64,000 nt of DNA from the NCBI RefSeq assembly GCF_019050325.1, contig NZ_VOMB01000002.1:412830-476829 (forward strand), in the 5' to 3' direction. The DNA is from [Mycobacterium] fortunisiensis (GTDB taxonomy: Bacteria > Actinomycetota > Actinomycetes > Mycobacteriales > Mycobacteriaceae). Shown piece after piece: positions 16,482 through 26,515 of this stretch; the stretch's first letter is position 1, and each line of letters starts with the position of its first letter. The notes under the pieces are model-generated. The model saw only the letters and a list, made by a program, of their open reading frames with translations, was not told the origin of the DNA and did no database searches. A program made the position numbers and the translations under genes.

Positions 16482-17972
16482 ATGGAACCGAGAACCACCA
16501 GCGAGGATGTCAGCAGTCCGATTCGACGCAGCGCCGGCCCGCGTCTGAGCAGATTGGTCTCGCTCTATCGGCGCTGGACGGTGGTCGCCGATCTGATCGT
16601 CATCACGCTCAGCTCGATCGTCGGCTTCCTGCTCGTCCATCGTTGGTGGCCCGGCGTGCTGACGCTGGGTGATCGGCACATGATGCTGTTGGTCCTGGTC
16701 GCCGTGACCTGGTTCGCGGCGCTGTCGGTGCGCAACCTGACCGCCGAAAATGTGCTGCGCACGTACGTCCACGAACTCCAGCTGGCCGTAGGCGTCACCG
16801 TCCCGCTGTTCGGCGTCGTGGTGGTCGCCTACATCCTCGGGCACTTCATCCCGCACATGCATGGGGTGCTGTACTTCGACGGAATCGACCTGCGCCACCT
16901 GGCCGTCGCCCTCCCGTTGGGCCTCGTCGGCACCATGGCGGTTCGATACGTGTTGTCGCGGCGCATCGCCGAGGCCGGCGGTGGCAGGACCCCGGTGCTG
17001 TTGGCGGGCGGTCAGGAAGCCGTGCAGGCGATGGCGAACGCGATCCGGTGCTACCGGCGCGACAGGTTCGAAATCGTGGGTGCGTGCACCACCGAGCCGG
17101 CCGACAAACTTGGCGAGTCCATCGGCACCGGTGATCACTCGGTGCCCGTCATCGGCGACGACCGGTCCATCGTCGAAGCGGCACGCAAAACCGGGGCCCA
17201 GTTGGTGGCTGCGGCGACCACCGATCGCCTCGGGTATGACGAGCTGCTCGATCTGGCCACTGACCTTGAGGACGCGGGCGTCGACCTCGCCGTCGCCACT
17301 GATGTGCCCGGTGCGGCCGAGCCCGCCGCGCGGATGCCGATGCTCCAGATCCTCGCTCCCGGGTATCGGCGGGCCCGGTCGATGTCGAAGAGGTTGTTCG
17401 ACATCGTGTTCTCGTTGGCGGCGGTCCTCGCCACCGGGCCGGTGATGGTGACGATCGCGGTGGCCATCAAGCTGACGAGCCCGGGGCCGGTGTTCTACAT
17501 TTCCGAGCGCATCGGCCGCAACGGGGTGCCTTTCCGGATGGTCAAGTTCCGCAGCATGCGCGACGGAGCCGACCGCGACGTGGCCGAGATGATCGCCTCG
17601 ACCGACGACGGTCCGGTCTTTTTCAAGGTGAAAGCCGATCCTCGGGTCACCCCGGTGGGGTCGGTCATCCGCAAGTACAGCCTCGATGAGCTGCCCCAGT
17701 TCTTCAACGTGCTGGCCGGCAGCATGAGCATGGTGGGTCCCCGACCCCAGGTGCAGCGGGAAGTCGACTCGTACGACGAAACCATGCGGCGTCGACTGCT
17801 GGTGAAGCCGGGCGTCACCGGCCAGTGGCAGGTGAGTGGCCGCTCGAACTTGTCGGCCGCGGAATCGATCCGGCATGACGTGTCCTACGTCAACAACTGC
17901 TCGATGGGGCTGGACCTGAGCATCATCGCCAAGACGATCGGCGCCGTGGTGCGCGGTGAAGGTGCCTACTGA
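16482..17972 (+). CDS. Polyprenyl-phosphate glycosylphosphotransferase (WbaP/CpsE-like)
   Basis: This protein of about 496 residues should start polysaccharide assembly by moving sugar-1-phosphate from a nucleotide sugar to polyprenyl phosphate. Four or five N-terminal helices precede a Rossmann-like CoA-binding-type domain (GRTPVLLAGG) and a C-terminal bacterial sugar-transferase domain. The last carries the membrane re-entrant KRLFDIVFS, the catalytic-loop segment KFRSM, then YSLDELPQFFNVL and MVGPRPQ. ATG 16482 was chosen; an in-frame GTG at 16419 would add 21 residues, and neither has a strong Shine-Dalgarno. The next gene begins immediately after the stop. Confidence 0.85.
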   Translation: MEPRTTSEDVSSPIRRSAGPRLSRLVSLYRRWTVVADLIVITLSSIVGFLLVHRWWPGVLTLGDRHMMLLVLVAVTWFAALSVRNLTAENVLRTYVHELQLAVGVTVPLFGVVVVAYILGHFIPHMHGVLYFDGIDLRHLAVALPLGLVGTMAVRYVLSRRIAEAGGGRTPVLLAGGQEAVQAMANAIRCYRRDRFEIVGACTTEPADKLGESIGTGDHSVPVIGDDRSIVEAARKTGAQLVAAATTDRLGYDELLDLATDLEDAGVDLAVATDVPGAAEPAARMPMLQILAPGYRRARSMSKRLFDIVFSLAAVLATGPVMVTIAVAIKLTSPGPVFYISERIGRNGVPFRMVKFRSMRDGADRDVAEMIASTDDGPVFFKVKADPRVTPVGSVIRKYSLDELPQFFNVLAGSMSMVGPRPQVQREVDSYDETMRRRLLVKPGVTGQWQVSGRSNLSAAESIRHDVSYVNNCSMGLDLSIIAKTIGAVVRGEGAY

Positions 17973-19148
17973 GTGCGGCTGAGCACACCGGCGCTGCCGG
18001 ACGCGTTGCCCCGCTGGCTGTATCTGGGGTCGGCACTGCTGACCGGGCTGGCGGTGCTGGGCAAGGCGCCGCTTGTCGCCGGGGTCGTTCCGGTGCCGGC
18101 CGGGCTGGTCTATGTCCTGTGTGCGGCCAGTTGTCTTGTCCCCCTGCTGTATCGGAAGTTTCTCAGCGTCGCGCGCTATCTGGCGGTGCCGATCGTGCTG
18201 GCGGTGTGGCTGGTTGCCGTCGTCGTGCAATCGCGCCTGCTCAGCCATTTTCACAGTGAGGGTCGCGGCACCGATCAGGGTGACTGCGTCAGCGTGGGTG
18301 TGGGTCAGCTCCTGCATGGATCGTGGCCCTACGACCGCGCGCTGATGTGGAGCCACAACCCGATGAGTTGTGGTCCGGGTTGGTTGGCTGCCCATGTGCC
18401 GTCGGCGCTCATCGGATATCCGGCGACGATGGCCGTGTTGTTCACCTGCGCCGTCGCAGTCGTGTACCGGCTGCATGGATCCGATGTCACGGCGAAATTT
18501 CTTGTGCTGCTGGCGATTACCCCTGGATTTTGGCTGTCGTATGCCAACGGGAACGACTTCGTCACGTTTGGGGTGATCGTGGTGGCGGTGTCGGCGCTGA
18601 CGGTGACCGATCGGCCCGTGCACCGGTGGTTGGCGGTTGCCGGCGCGGTGGTCGTCTCGCAGTTCCGATTGCCGTTTGTGCTGCTGCCCGCGGCCATGCG
18701 GGTTCGATGGCAGGTGCCGGCATGTCTTGTCAGCATCGGCCTCTACGGGGTCTTTGCGTGGTGGCGGCCCGATGCGATGTTCCGCGACGGCCCATTCCAC
18801 GTGCTGGAGAAATCCGCGGACCTGGCCGGTGTTCCCGGCGGGCGGCTCGTGACGGTCGTGTTGTTCGTGGTCGTGACGGTGGCGATCGCCATGGTCGCGC
18901 TGCGGTTCCCGGCGCGCTATTCCGCGCTGGTGTACATAACCTTGGCCCTCGTCCCGCTGGCCGCCGCCGGCCTCGTCGCCGCGATCCGGGAGCAGCACGG
19001 TGTCATCGACGTGCTCGGGCACTGGGAGGGCGTTTCCTGGCTGACCGCGGTCGTGGCGGTCGCGGCCGGGCTGATGGGTGGTACGGGCGACGCTAGGTGT
19101 CGCTCCGGGATCGGAACCGCCGTCGGCGATCGCCGTCGGACTGGTTGA
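17973..19148 (+). CDS. Polytopic GT-C/Wzy-like membrane protein
   Basis: This 391-residue protein has roughly ten hydrophobic helices. An extracytoplasmic loop after the third helix carries SEGRGTDQGDC, then LLHGSWPYD and HNPMSCGPGW. That loop resembles the first-loop region of GT-C enzymes that use polyprenyl-phosphate sugars, as in mycobacterial GT87 mannosyltransferases. In a Wzx locus it could equally be the Wzy polymerase. GTG 17973 follows directly on the TGA of the preceding gene, so translation is coupled. Its last 56 bases overlap tail to tail with the HD-protein gene on the other strand, and that end is unusually polar. Confidence 0.7.
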   Translation: MRLSTPALPDALPRWLYLGSALLTGLAVLGKAPLVAGVVPVPAGLVYVLCAASCLVPLLYRKFLSVARYLAVPIVLAVWLVAVVVQSRLLSHFHSEGRGTDQGDCVSVGVGQLLHGSWPYDRALMWSHNPMSCGPGWLAAHVPSALIGYPATMAVLFTCAVAVVYRLHGSDVTAKFLVLLAITPGFWLSYANGNDFVTFGVIVVAVSALTVTDRPVHRWLAVAGAVVVSQFRLPFVLLPAAMRVRWQVPACLVSIGLYGVFAWWRPDAMFRDGPFHVLEKSADLAGVPGGRLVTVVLFVVVTVAIAMVALRFPARYSALVYITLALVPLAAAGLVAAIREQHGVIDVLGHWEGVSWLTAVVAVAAGLMGGTGDARCRSGIGTAVGDRRRTG

Positions 19149-19575
19149 CGCCAAGGGATTTATACGCCGCAGAGTACTTGCGGCGTAGACGCGCTTGAGT
19201 CGCATCGGAGAGTTGGTTCAACCGGGCGGGGTCCGAGTTGTCGGCGAGATCGGCCAACTTGACCTCGCGGGCCAGCGGGTTCTGTCGGATCGTCCGGTAA
19301 TAGTCTTCAGGCGGTTGGCCGCTGCTGCGGGTAAGAATTTTGACCGCCTCGATCACCGGTGCTGGAAATCCGCAGTCGACGAGATCCGCGACGGACAGCG
19401 ATGTGTCTTCCAAGCTGTCGTGCAGTAAAGCTGTGGTGATGGCCAATGGGTCTTCGGAGACAATGTAACTGGCGACTCGGCGCAGGTGACCAACGTAGGG
19501 CAAGCCTGCCTTGTCAACCTGGCCGGCGTGCGCCCGGTCGATCAGTTCGTTGGCGGTGGCGATGAGGTTATCCAT
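19093..19575 (-). CDS. HD-domain protein like small alarmone hydrolases
   Basis: This 160-residue protein carries the metal-binding HD pattern of RelA/SpoT hydrolase domains and MESH1-like enzymes: H30, H52-D53 with E56-D57 (LLHDSLEDT), and a later KLADLADN motif with D109. Such proteins remove pyrophosphate from (p)ppGpp or related alarmones, or act on other nucleotides. ATG 19575 has GGAAGG 7 bases upstream. It lies near a RelA/SpoT-like synthetase gene at 20671-21345, which raises the possibility of a synthesis/hydrolysis pair. Activity is inferred only from motifs. Confidence 0.75.
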   Translation of the reverse strand: MDNLIATANELIDRAHAGQVDKAGLPYVGHLRRVASYIVSEDPLAITTALLHDSLEDTSLSVADLVDCGFPAPVIEAVKILTRSSGQPPEDYYRTIRQNPLAREVKLADLADNSDPARLNQLSDATQARLRRKYSAAYKSLGVNQSDGDRRRRFRSRSDT

Positions 19576-19651
19576 GTCACTACCTTCCGTCCGGTCCGAC
19601 AACCTCGTTCAAACACGTCTCCCGCCCGGGATTTTCGACAATACTTTGCGT

Positions 19652-20338
19652 GTGGTGAATTGGTCGGTGGTCCCGTTGCAGCCAACCGTTCCAGTTCCGA
19701 CTCCCTCGCCCGGCCCGTCGAACACAGACGTTGAGATACCGCCGATTGGCACCCCTACTGTGCCGAGTCCCGCCGAGAGCGTCGTGATCCATTATCCGCC
19801 GGACATTGTCGACAAGCTGCAACCTCAGCATTCGTTCTTGGACTGGTTGTACTCGCCTGCCGGTGCGACGGTGTGTGCCGCGGTGGTGGCGGCCGCCGCG
19901 ATCTATTACACCCGCAAGAACACCAGAGACCAGATCGCCCATCAACGTCATGCGGAAGCCTTGAAGGCTCGACGGGATGCCCTTGTCGCAGCGGACGAAG
20001 CTCGGCAGGAGCAATACGAGGCGGTCCGAAATCTCGTCGACTCGCGGGTACGGACGGGCATCAGCCCCGACGCCGATTTGTTGGCATACAACGAGGCTGA
20101 GCGGGCGTCGAGACGGGCTCAGTACAAACTGAAGTTGTTCGGCTACGACGAAACCGTTGTGGACAAGTACGAAGCCGTGCGGAAGGCGGCCCGGGTGATC
20201 CGCGACGACAACATTGCCGATACGGCATCAGATGAATGGGTCGGCTATAAGGCTGCAGCGGGGGAAATGAACAAGCAGTTGAGCTGGCTTGTCAAGAACC
20301 TCGAACAAGACGGCCCAGTTCCTGATGCGGTGGGGTAG
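19652..20338 (+). CDS. Hypothetical membrane protein with cytoplasmic helical domain
   Basis: This protein of about 228 residues begins with a Pro/Ser/Thr-rich stretch, has one hydrophobic segment of alternating Ala/Val (residues about 70-88, ending YYTRKNT), and then a charged, Ala/Glu/Arg-rich alpha-helical region likely to form a coiled coil. The start is uncertain: the frame is open further upstream into the opposite-strand HD gene, and TTG 19646, GTG 19652 and GTG 19655 are candidates. No family was recognised. Base composition is less GC-rich than in neighbouring core genes. Confidence 0.55.
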   Translation: MVNWSVVPLQPTVPVPTPSPGPSNTDVEIPPIGTPTVPSPAESVVIHYPPDIVDKLQPQHSFLDWLYSPAGATVCAAVVAAAAIYYTRKNTRDQIAHQRHAEALKARRDALVAADEARQEQYEAVRNLVDSRVRTGISPDADLLAYNEAERASRRAQYKLKLFGYDETVVDKYEAVRKAARVIRDDNIADTASDEWVGYKAAAGEMNKQLSWLVKNLEQDGPVPDAVG

Positions 20339-20350
20339 CGGCCGGGCCGG

Positions 20351-20647
20351 TTAGTCGCGCCCGGTGATGACGGAGCCGGATACGCTGTGTGATGCGGACT
20401 GCAACCTGCGGTTCCGACTGTCGTATCGTCGCTGACACTTGGCAGTGAGAGCCCGGGCGATCTCGGCGCTGCACGTCCGCCATCCGCCACCGAAACAGAT
20501 CTCGGCTGTCAGACCGGGCGCCGGTACCCAGTCGCGGCGCCCTACGTTATACGTCTCCACCGCGGCCGCGGAGAACTCGTCGTCGCCGAGACGTGCGTCA
20601 GTGTGCACACGGGCGACGTGGCCCGCACTGTTGGTGAAATACCGCAC
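20351..20647 (-). CDS. Small hypothetical protein downstream of RelA/SpoT-like gene
   Basis: This is a 98-residue ORF with a GTG start preceded by a strong GAGGAGG at the right distance, 23 bases after the stop of the RelA/SpoT-like gene in the same direction. It has no membrane segment, two Cys (ICFGGGWRTC), an acidic N-terminal half and a basic C-terminal half. No family was recognised. Its position suggests an immunity or antitoxin partner, or a small accessory subunit. Confidence 0.55.
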   Translation of the reverse strand: MRYFTNSAGHVARVHTDARLGDDEFSAAAVETYNVGRRDWVPAPGLTAEICFGGGWRTCSAEIARALTAKCQRRYDSRNRRLQSASHSVSGSVITGRD

Positions 20648-20670
20648 TGCCAGCCCTCCTCTCCGTGTGC

Positions 20671-21345
20671 TCAGTCTACCCAGCGAATGTCGGCCGGTGC
20701 CGGAACGAGGGCGAACGTGGCCCGCAGTCGCCGCAGTGCCGTTGCGCGGATCGGTTCGGGCGTCGCGTCGTCTCTGGCCAGTTCGTAGTCGCCGTGGGAG
20801 TCCTCGGCAGCCGCCAGTGAGTCACGAGTGTGGAACTGGACCTCGAACTCGATACCGGACGAACCGACAAAGCTGCAGTTGCGCCCCCGATAGCCACCCA
20901 CGACCCACCCGTCGCTGAGCTCGTTCGGGCGGTAACCGGCCCGGATCAAGGCGTTGATGATCCGGGTGCCGCACGACCAATACTCGCGATCTGGCAGGAC
21001 TGCCGTGTAGCGAAGGACGTCGCCGATCTCGGCGACGATGTCTTCGGCGCACCCGCCGAAACCTTCCACTTTGATGTTCCGCGCCATTGCCGTTTGTGTC
21101 TTGCGATCAAGCGACTCCAGGCATTTCAGCCGGGTGCCGAACCGTTCGACCGCACCACCGTGTGTGGTGATGATGGACGTCACCGCTTCGGAGGTGGCAG
21201 GTTCGGCGCGGGTGGCGAGTTCCAACTGCCGCCGTGCGGCCTCACGGCATGCGGCGTGTTCTGCCGGTTCCAATTCTGGGTGGAGGTACCCGCTGTCCGA
21301 TGACACGGCCGAGTGTGGCACACCTCGTGAAACTTTCCGGGCCAA
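20671..21345 (-). CDS. RelA/SpoT-like nucleotidyltransferase-fold protein
   Basis: This protein of up to 224 residues has a C-terminal two-thirds that follows the alarmone-synthetase pattern: R72-x-K74 with SLDRK, D109-V-L-R112-YT (the D-x-x-R strand), GGYRGRN at 150-156 (the GYRSLH position), FEVQFHT at 167-173 (EVQIRT position) and E181-x2-H184-x2-Y187. Similar domains occur in small alarmone synthetases and in toxic RSH enzymes (toxSAS and secreted pyrophosphokinases). There is no hydrolase domain in the same chain. The longest start is TTG 21345 with no clear Shine-Dalgarno, so the N-terminus is uncertain. It may be translated together with the 98-residue gene downstream. Confidence 0.6.
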   Translation of the reverse strand: MARKVSRGVPHSAVSSDSGYLHPELEPAEHAACREAARRQLELATRAEPATSEAVTSIITTHGGAVERFGTRLKCLESLDRKTQTAMARNIKVEGFGGCAEDIVAEIGDVLRYTAVLPDREYWSCGTRIINALIRAGYRPNELSDGWVVGGYRGRNCSFVGSSGIEFEVQFHTRDSLAAAEDSHGDYELARDDATPEPIRATALRRLRATFALVPAPADIRWVD

Positions 21346-21391
21346 TGAGGAACAAATCGGCGAACGCCCGCGTTGACGTCATCGACAGCAA

Positions 21392-21412
21392 GTTGAGTGA
21401 ATAAGACTCAAG
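21392..21412. promoter_or_regulatory. HAIR element (HspR operator) upstream of dnaK
   Basis: TTGAGT-gaataag-ACTCAAG matches the HAIR consensus CTTGAGT-N7-ACTCAAG at 13 of 14 positions. It lies 85 bases ahead of dnaK. HspR, encoded at the end of this operon, would bind here with DnaK as co-repressor. A TTGACA at 21419-21424 just downstream could be the -35 element. Confidence 0.85.
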
Positions 21413-21446
21413 TCTGGGTTGACAATCTATGCCCACCCGGAGCAGG

Positions 21447-21467
21447 CTTGAGCGCAGTCCGCTCAGA
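21447..21467. promoter_or_regulatory. Second, degenerate HAIR-like element
   Basis: CTTGAGC-gcagtcc-GCTCAGA keeps the spacing of a HAIR site but has four mismatches. It sits 55 bases after the first, between the putative -35 and the dnaK start, and may add cooperative repression. Confidence 0.5.
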
Positions 21468-21496
21468 CCCCTATATCTCTATCAGGAGGCAACACC

Positions 21497-23352
<1,856 letters not shown>

Positions 23353-23356
<4 letters not shown>

Positions 23357-23988
23357 CGCAACCTCAAAACGGCGGCGACGATACGCAGGAGCCGGTGACC
23401 ATCACCGACAAACGGCGCATCGATCCCGACACCGGTGAGGTGCGCGAGCAGGCGCCGGCCCCCAGTGGGCCGGCGTCGGCCGCATCCCCTGCCGGGGAGT
23501 CGGCTGGCGACAGCGACGAAGTTGGTGAGCTCAAGGCAACCCTGCAACGCGTCAAGGCCGAATACGACAACTACCGCAAACGGGCACTGCGCGACCAGCA
23601 GGTCACCGCGGACCGGGCCAAGGCGGCGGTCATCACCCAGCTCCTTGGCGTCCTCGATGACCTCGATCGGGCCCGCAGCCACGGTGACCTGGAATCCGGG
23701 CCGCTCAAGTCGGTTGCCGACAAGCTCGTCAATGCCCTTGAAGGGCAGGGGCTTTCCGGCTTCGGCGAAGAGGGTGACGAGTTCGACCCCTCGCTGCACG
23801 AAGCCGTGCAGCACGAGGGCGAGGGCACCCATCCAGTGGTCGGGACCGTGATGCGCCGGGGTTACCGGATCGGTGACCAGGTGGTCAGGCACGCCATGGT
23901 TGGTGTGGTCGACACCGTCCCCGACACCGACGCCGCTGCGAATAACGCTGACGCCACCGGCGATCAGGCCGCAGAATCAGACAACTAG
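23353..23988 (+). CDS. grpE: Nucleotide exchange factor GrpE
   Basis: This 211-residue protein starts at a GTG that overlaps the dnaK stop by four bases (GTGA). A long disordered, acidic N-terminal stretch (about 1-55) precedes the coiled coil ([21 protein letters not shown]) and the beta-domain signature [10 protein letters not shown] plus [12 protein letters not shown]. It releases ADP from DnaK and forms a dimer. The C-terminus is an Asp/Ala-rich extension. Confidence 0.96.
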
Positions 23989-24028
23989 ACAACCCAACTA
24001 GAGAGAAGAGGTAAGGAGGTGGCGCAGC

Positions 24029-25195
24029 ATGGCCCAACGCGAGTGGGTCGAAAAGGATTTCTACAAAGAACTCGGCGTCTCCTCTGACGCCAGCGCCGAC
24101 GAGATCAAGAAGGCCTACCGGAAACTGGCCTCCGAGCTGCATCCCGACCGCAACCCCGATGCGGGAGCGGCGGAGCGGTTCAAGGCGGTTTCCGAGGCCA
24201 ACAGCGTCCTGTCGGACCCCGCGAAGCGCAAGGAGTATGACGAGACCCGCCGGTTGTTCGCCGGGGGTGGGCGTCGGTTCAACCCTGGTACGAACTTTGG
24301 TGGCGGATTCGGTTCCGACGGAGCCGAATTCAACCTCGGAGACCTGTTCGACGCGGCCGGCCAGAGCGGTGGCGCCAACATCGGTGACCTGTTCGGCGGG
24401 CTGTTCGGGCGCGGTGCACAGCCGCGGCCGAGTCGGCCCCGCCGTGGCAATGACCTGGAAACCGAAACCGAGCTGTCCTTCCTGGAAGCCACCAAGGGCG
24501 TGGCGATGCCGCTGCGGCTGACCAGCCCGGCTCCGTGCACCAACTGCCATGGCAGCGGGGCGCGGCCGGGAACCAACCCGAAGGTGTGCCCGAACTGCAA
24601 CGGCTCCGGTGTGATCAACCGCAACCAGGGTGCGTTCGGATTCTCCGAGCCCTGTACCGAATGCCGGGGCAGCGGCTCGATCATCGAGCACCCTTGTGGC
24701 GAGTGCAAGGGCACCGGCGTCACCACCCGGACCCGCACGATCAATGTGCGGATCCCCCCGGGTGTCGAGGACGGTCAACGCATCCGGTTGGCCGGCCAGG
24801 GCGAGGCCGGACTGCGTGGTGCACCATCGGGCGATCTGTACGTGACCGTGCACGTGCGTCCGGACAAGGTGTTCGGGCGCGACGGTGACGACCTGACGGT
24901 CAGCGTTCCGGTCAGCTTTCACGAATTGGCACTGGGTACAACGCTTTCCGTTCCCACCCTGGACGGCAAGGTCGGTGTCCGGGTGCCCAAGGGCACTTCT
25001 GACGGCCGGATCCTGCGGGTGCGTGGACGCGGGGTGCCCAAACGCTCCGGCGGCCACGGCGATCTGTTGGTCACGGTCAAAGTCGCGGTGCCGCCGAACC
25101 TCGAAGGTGAAGCGGCCGAAGCCTTGGAGGCGTACGCGAAAGCCGAGCGGGCCAGCGGGTTTGACCCGCGGGCCGGGTGGGCGGGCAATGTATGA
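24029..25195 (+). CDS. dnaJ: Co-chaperone DnaJ (DnaJ1)
   Basis: This 388-residue type I J-protein carries the J domain with [13 protein letters not shown] (HPD loop) at about 31-43, then a Gly/Phe-rich linker. Four zinc-binding CxxCxGxG motifs follow ([32 protein letters not shown]), then the C-terminal substrate-binding beta domains. AAGGAGG at 24013-24019 gives the ATG. It delivers clients to DnaK and stimulates its ATPase. hspR starts inside its stop codon. Confidence 0.97.
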   Translation: MAQREWVEKDFYKELGVSSDASADEIKKAYRKLASELHPDRNPDAGAAERFKAVSEANSVLSDPAKRKEYDETRRLFAGGGRRFNPGTNFGGGFGSDGAEFNLGDLFDAAGQSGGANIGDLFGGLFGRGAQPRPSRPRRGNDLETETELSFLEATKGVAMPLRLTSPAPCTNCHGSGARPGTNPKVCPNCNGSGVINRNQGAFGFSEPCTECRGSGSIIEHPCGECKGTGVTTRTRTINVRIPPGVEDGQRIRLAGQGEAGLRGAPSGDLYVTVHVRPDKVFGRDGDDLTVSVPVSFHELALGTTLSVPTLDGKVGVRVPKGTSDGRILRVRGRGVPKRSGGHGDLLVTVKVAVPPNLEGEAAEALEAYAKAERASGFDPRAGWAGNV

Positions 25196-25581
25196 GTCAG
25201 CGTAAAGAGGAAGCCCGCACGTTTTTGATCTCGGTGGCCGCCGAGCTGGCCGGTATGCACGCGCAAACCCTGCGCACATACGACCGGCTCGGCCTGGTCA
25301 GCCCGCAGCGTAGTTCCGGTGGCGGACGCCGTTACTCCGAGCGTGATGTCGACCTGCTCCGCGAGGTGCAGCGGCTGTCACAGGACGAAGGCGTCAATCT
25401 GGCCGGTATCAAACGCATCATCGAACTCACCAACCAGGTCGATGCGCTGCGCACCCGGGTGTCCGAGTTGACCAAGCAGGTCGAGCGGCTGAGTAACAAT
25501 GAGCGCCGCGATGTTTCGACGGCGTCGAAAGCGGTTGTGCTGTGGCAGCCCGGAGCCGCTCGGCGGCGACATCGGCCTTAG
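25192..25581 (+). CDS. hspR: Heat-shock repressor HspR (MerR-like)
   Basis: This 129-residue MerR-type repressor has the helix-turn-helix [23 protein letters not shown] and wing [11 protein letters not shown], followed by a coiled-coil dimerisation helix. The ATG overlaps the dnaJ TGA by four bases (ATGA), which fixes the start in preference to an in-frame GTG fifteen bases upstream. It should bind the HAIR sites ahead of dnaK and clpB in this window, closing an autoregulatory loop. Confidence 0.96.
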   Translation: MSQRKEEARTFLISVAAELAGMHAQTLRTYDRLGLVSPQRSSGGGRRYSERDVDLLREVQRLSQDEGVNLAGIKRIIELTNQVDALRTRVSELTKQVERLSNNERRDVSTASKAVVLWQPGAARRRHRP

Positions 25582-25593
25582 TCGAGGTGCTCG

Positions 25594-26496
25594 TCAAACG
25601 ACACTGATCGAAAAGGTGGCCGTCTCCGGACTTCCGGGGGCGGCCATTTTGTAGTTCCCGTGGCGCAGCGCGTCGGTGGGTGCGGTCATCGGCTCGATCC
25701 CCACGACGCTGTCACCGGCCGGCGCGAACAACTGCGCTGCGCCGTAACCCTGCTCGAAGGCGACCTCGATCCGGTGTGGACCGCCGCTGAGGGTGAACAC
25801 CGCGCCGGTGCTGACGTCGTCGAATCCGTCGTCGAGTTCGGTGCTGCCCAGCCGCATCGTCCCGCCCGGCCACGGTTGGGCTTCGCCGGTGGGCAGGCCC
25901 CGGTCGTCGACCGGCAGGTGCCGCATGGTCGGCGTGTGCAATTGCCAATCCTGCCGCGGTACACCGGGAATCGTCAGGTACGGGTGGTAGCCGTAACACA
26001 GTGGTACCGAACTGTCCCGGGTCGGCGCCACCGCGGTGGCCACGGTGAGGGCTCGATCCTCCAGCGTCACCGTCACCGTCAGCCGGTGCGGGAACGGGAA
26101 GGTCGCCAGCCGTGCCTGGTCGGAATCCCAATCCAGCTGTGCCACCAGCGCGTTGTCGGTTCGCTCGGTCACCTGCCAGTCGGGACTGGCCGCGAGCACG
26201 CCGTGGATGGGTGCCCCGTGGGCGTCGGCGCGCACCCCATGCGTCCCGGGAATCACGGTCACCTCGGTGTCCGCCACACGGTATTCGTTGGCGCTCAAGC
26301 GGTTTGCCCACGGGTAGAGGATCGGGATGCCCATCGTCTTGCCGTCGCTGACGTAGGCTTGCAGGCCGCGCCGCTGGCCCACATACTCGATGCTGTTGTC
26401 GGCAAGCGATGTGCAGATCATTCCCGCGCCGGGAACGTAGCTGGCCCGCAGCGACGACGACGGGTCCTGCAAGGTGACTGGTTCGAGGTCGGCCAT
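25594..26496 (-). CDS. Aldose 1-epimerase family protein
   Basis: This 300-residue beta-sandwich protein belongs to the galactose mutarotase superfamily. Candidate catalytic residues are the His of PIHGVL, the His of GYHPYL and the Glu of VGIEPMTAP; the sugar-binding NRLSANEYRV segment (NR-I/L motif) is also present. It would interconvert alpha and beta anomers of hexoses or phosphosugars in the cytosol. It converges on hspR with 12 bases between the stops. Substrate is not predictable. Confidence 0.85.
   Translation of the reverse strand: MADLEPVTLQDPSSSLRASYVPGAGMICTSLADNSIEYVGQRRGLQAYVSDGKTMGIPILYPWANRLSANEYRVADTEVTVIPGTHGVRADAHGAPIHGVLAASPDWQVTERTDNALVAQLDWDSDQARLATFPFPHRLTVTVTLEDRALTVATAVAPTRDSSVPLCYGYHPYLTIPGVPRQDWQLHTPTMRHLPVDDRGLPTGEAQPWPGGTMRLGSTELDDGFDDVSTGAVFTLSGGPHRIEVAFEQGYGAAQLFAPAGDSVVGIEPMTAPTDALRHGNYKMAAPGSPETATFSISVV
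25617..25650 (+). terminator. Rho-independent-like terminator of the dnaK operon
   Basis: TGGCCG (25617-25622) pairs with CGGCCA (25641-25646), and inside it CCGGA (25626-25630) pairs with TCCGG (25633-25637). TTTT follows at 25647-25650. It lies 36 bases after hspR but inside the 3' end of the convergent epimerase gene, so transcription of the operon ends within the opposing gene's coding region. Confidence 0.65.
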
Positions 26497-26515
26497 GGCG
26501 CCAGTCTGGCACGGG

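Noticed and set aside
16446..19205. 919-codon minus-strand open frame
   Set aside because: It is entirely antisense to two convincing membrane-protein genes, has His/Arg/Gln-rich composition typical of GC-rich shadow frames and no recognisable domain.
19511..19651. Upstream start for the plus-strand membrane protein ending at 20338
   Set aside because: The extension is antisense to the HD-protein gene start and its ribosome-binding site; starts near 19652 are more plausible.
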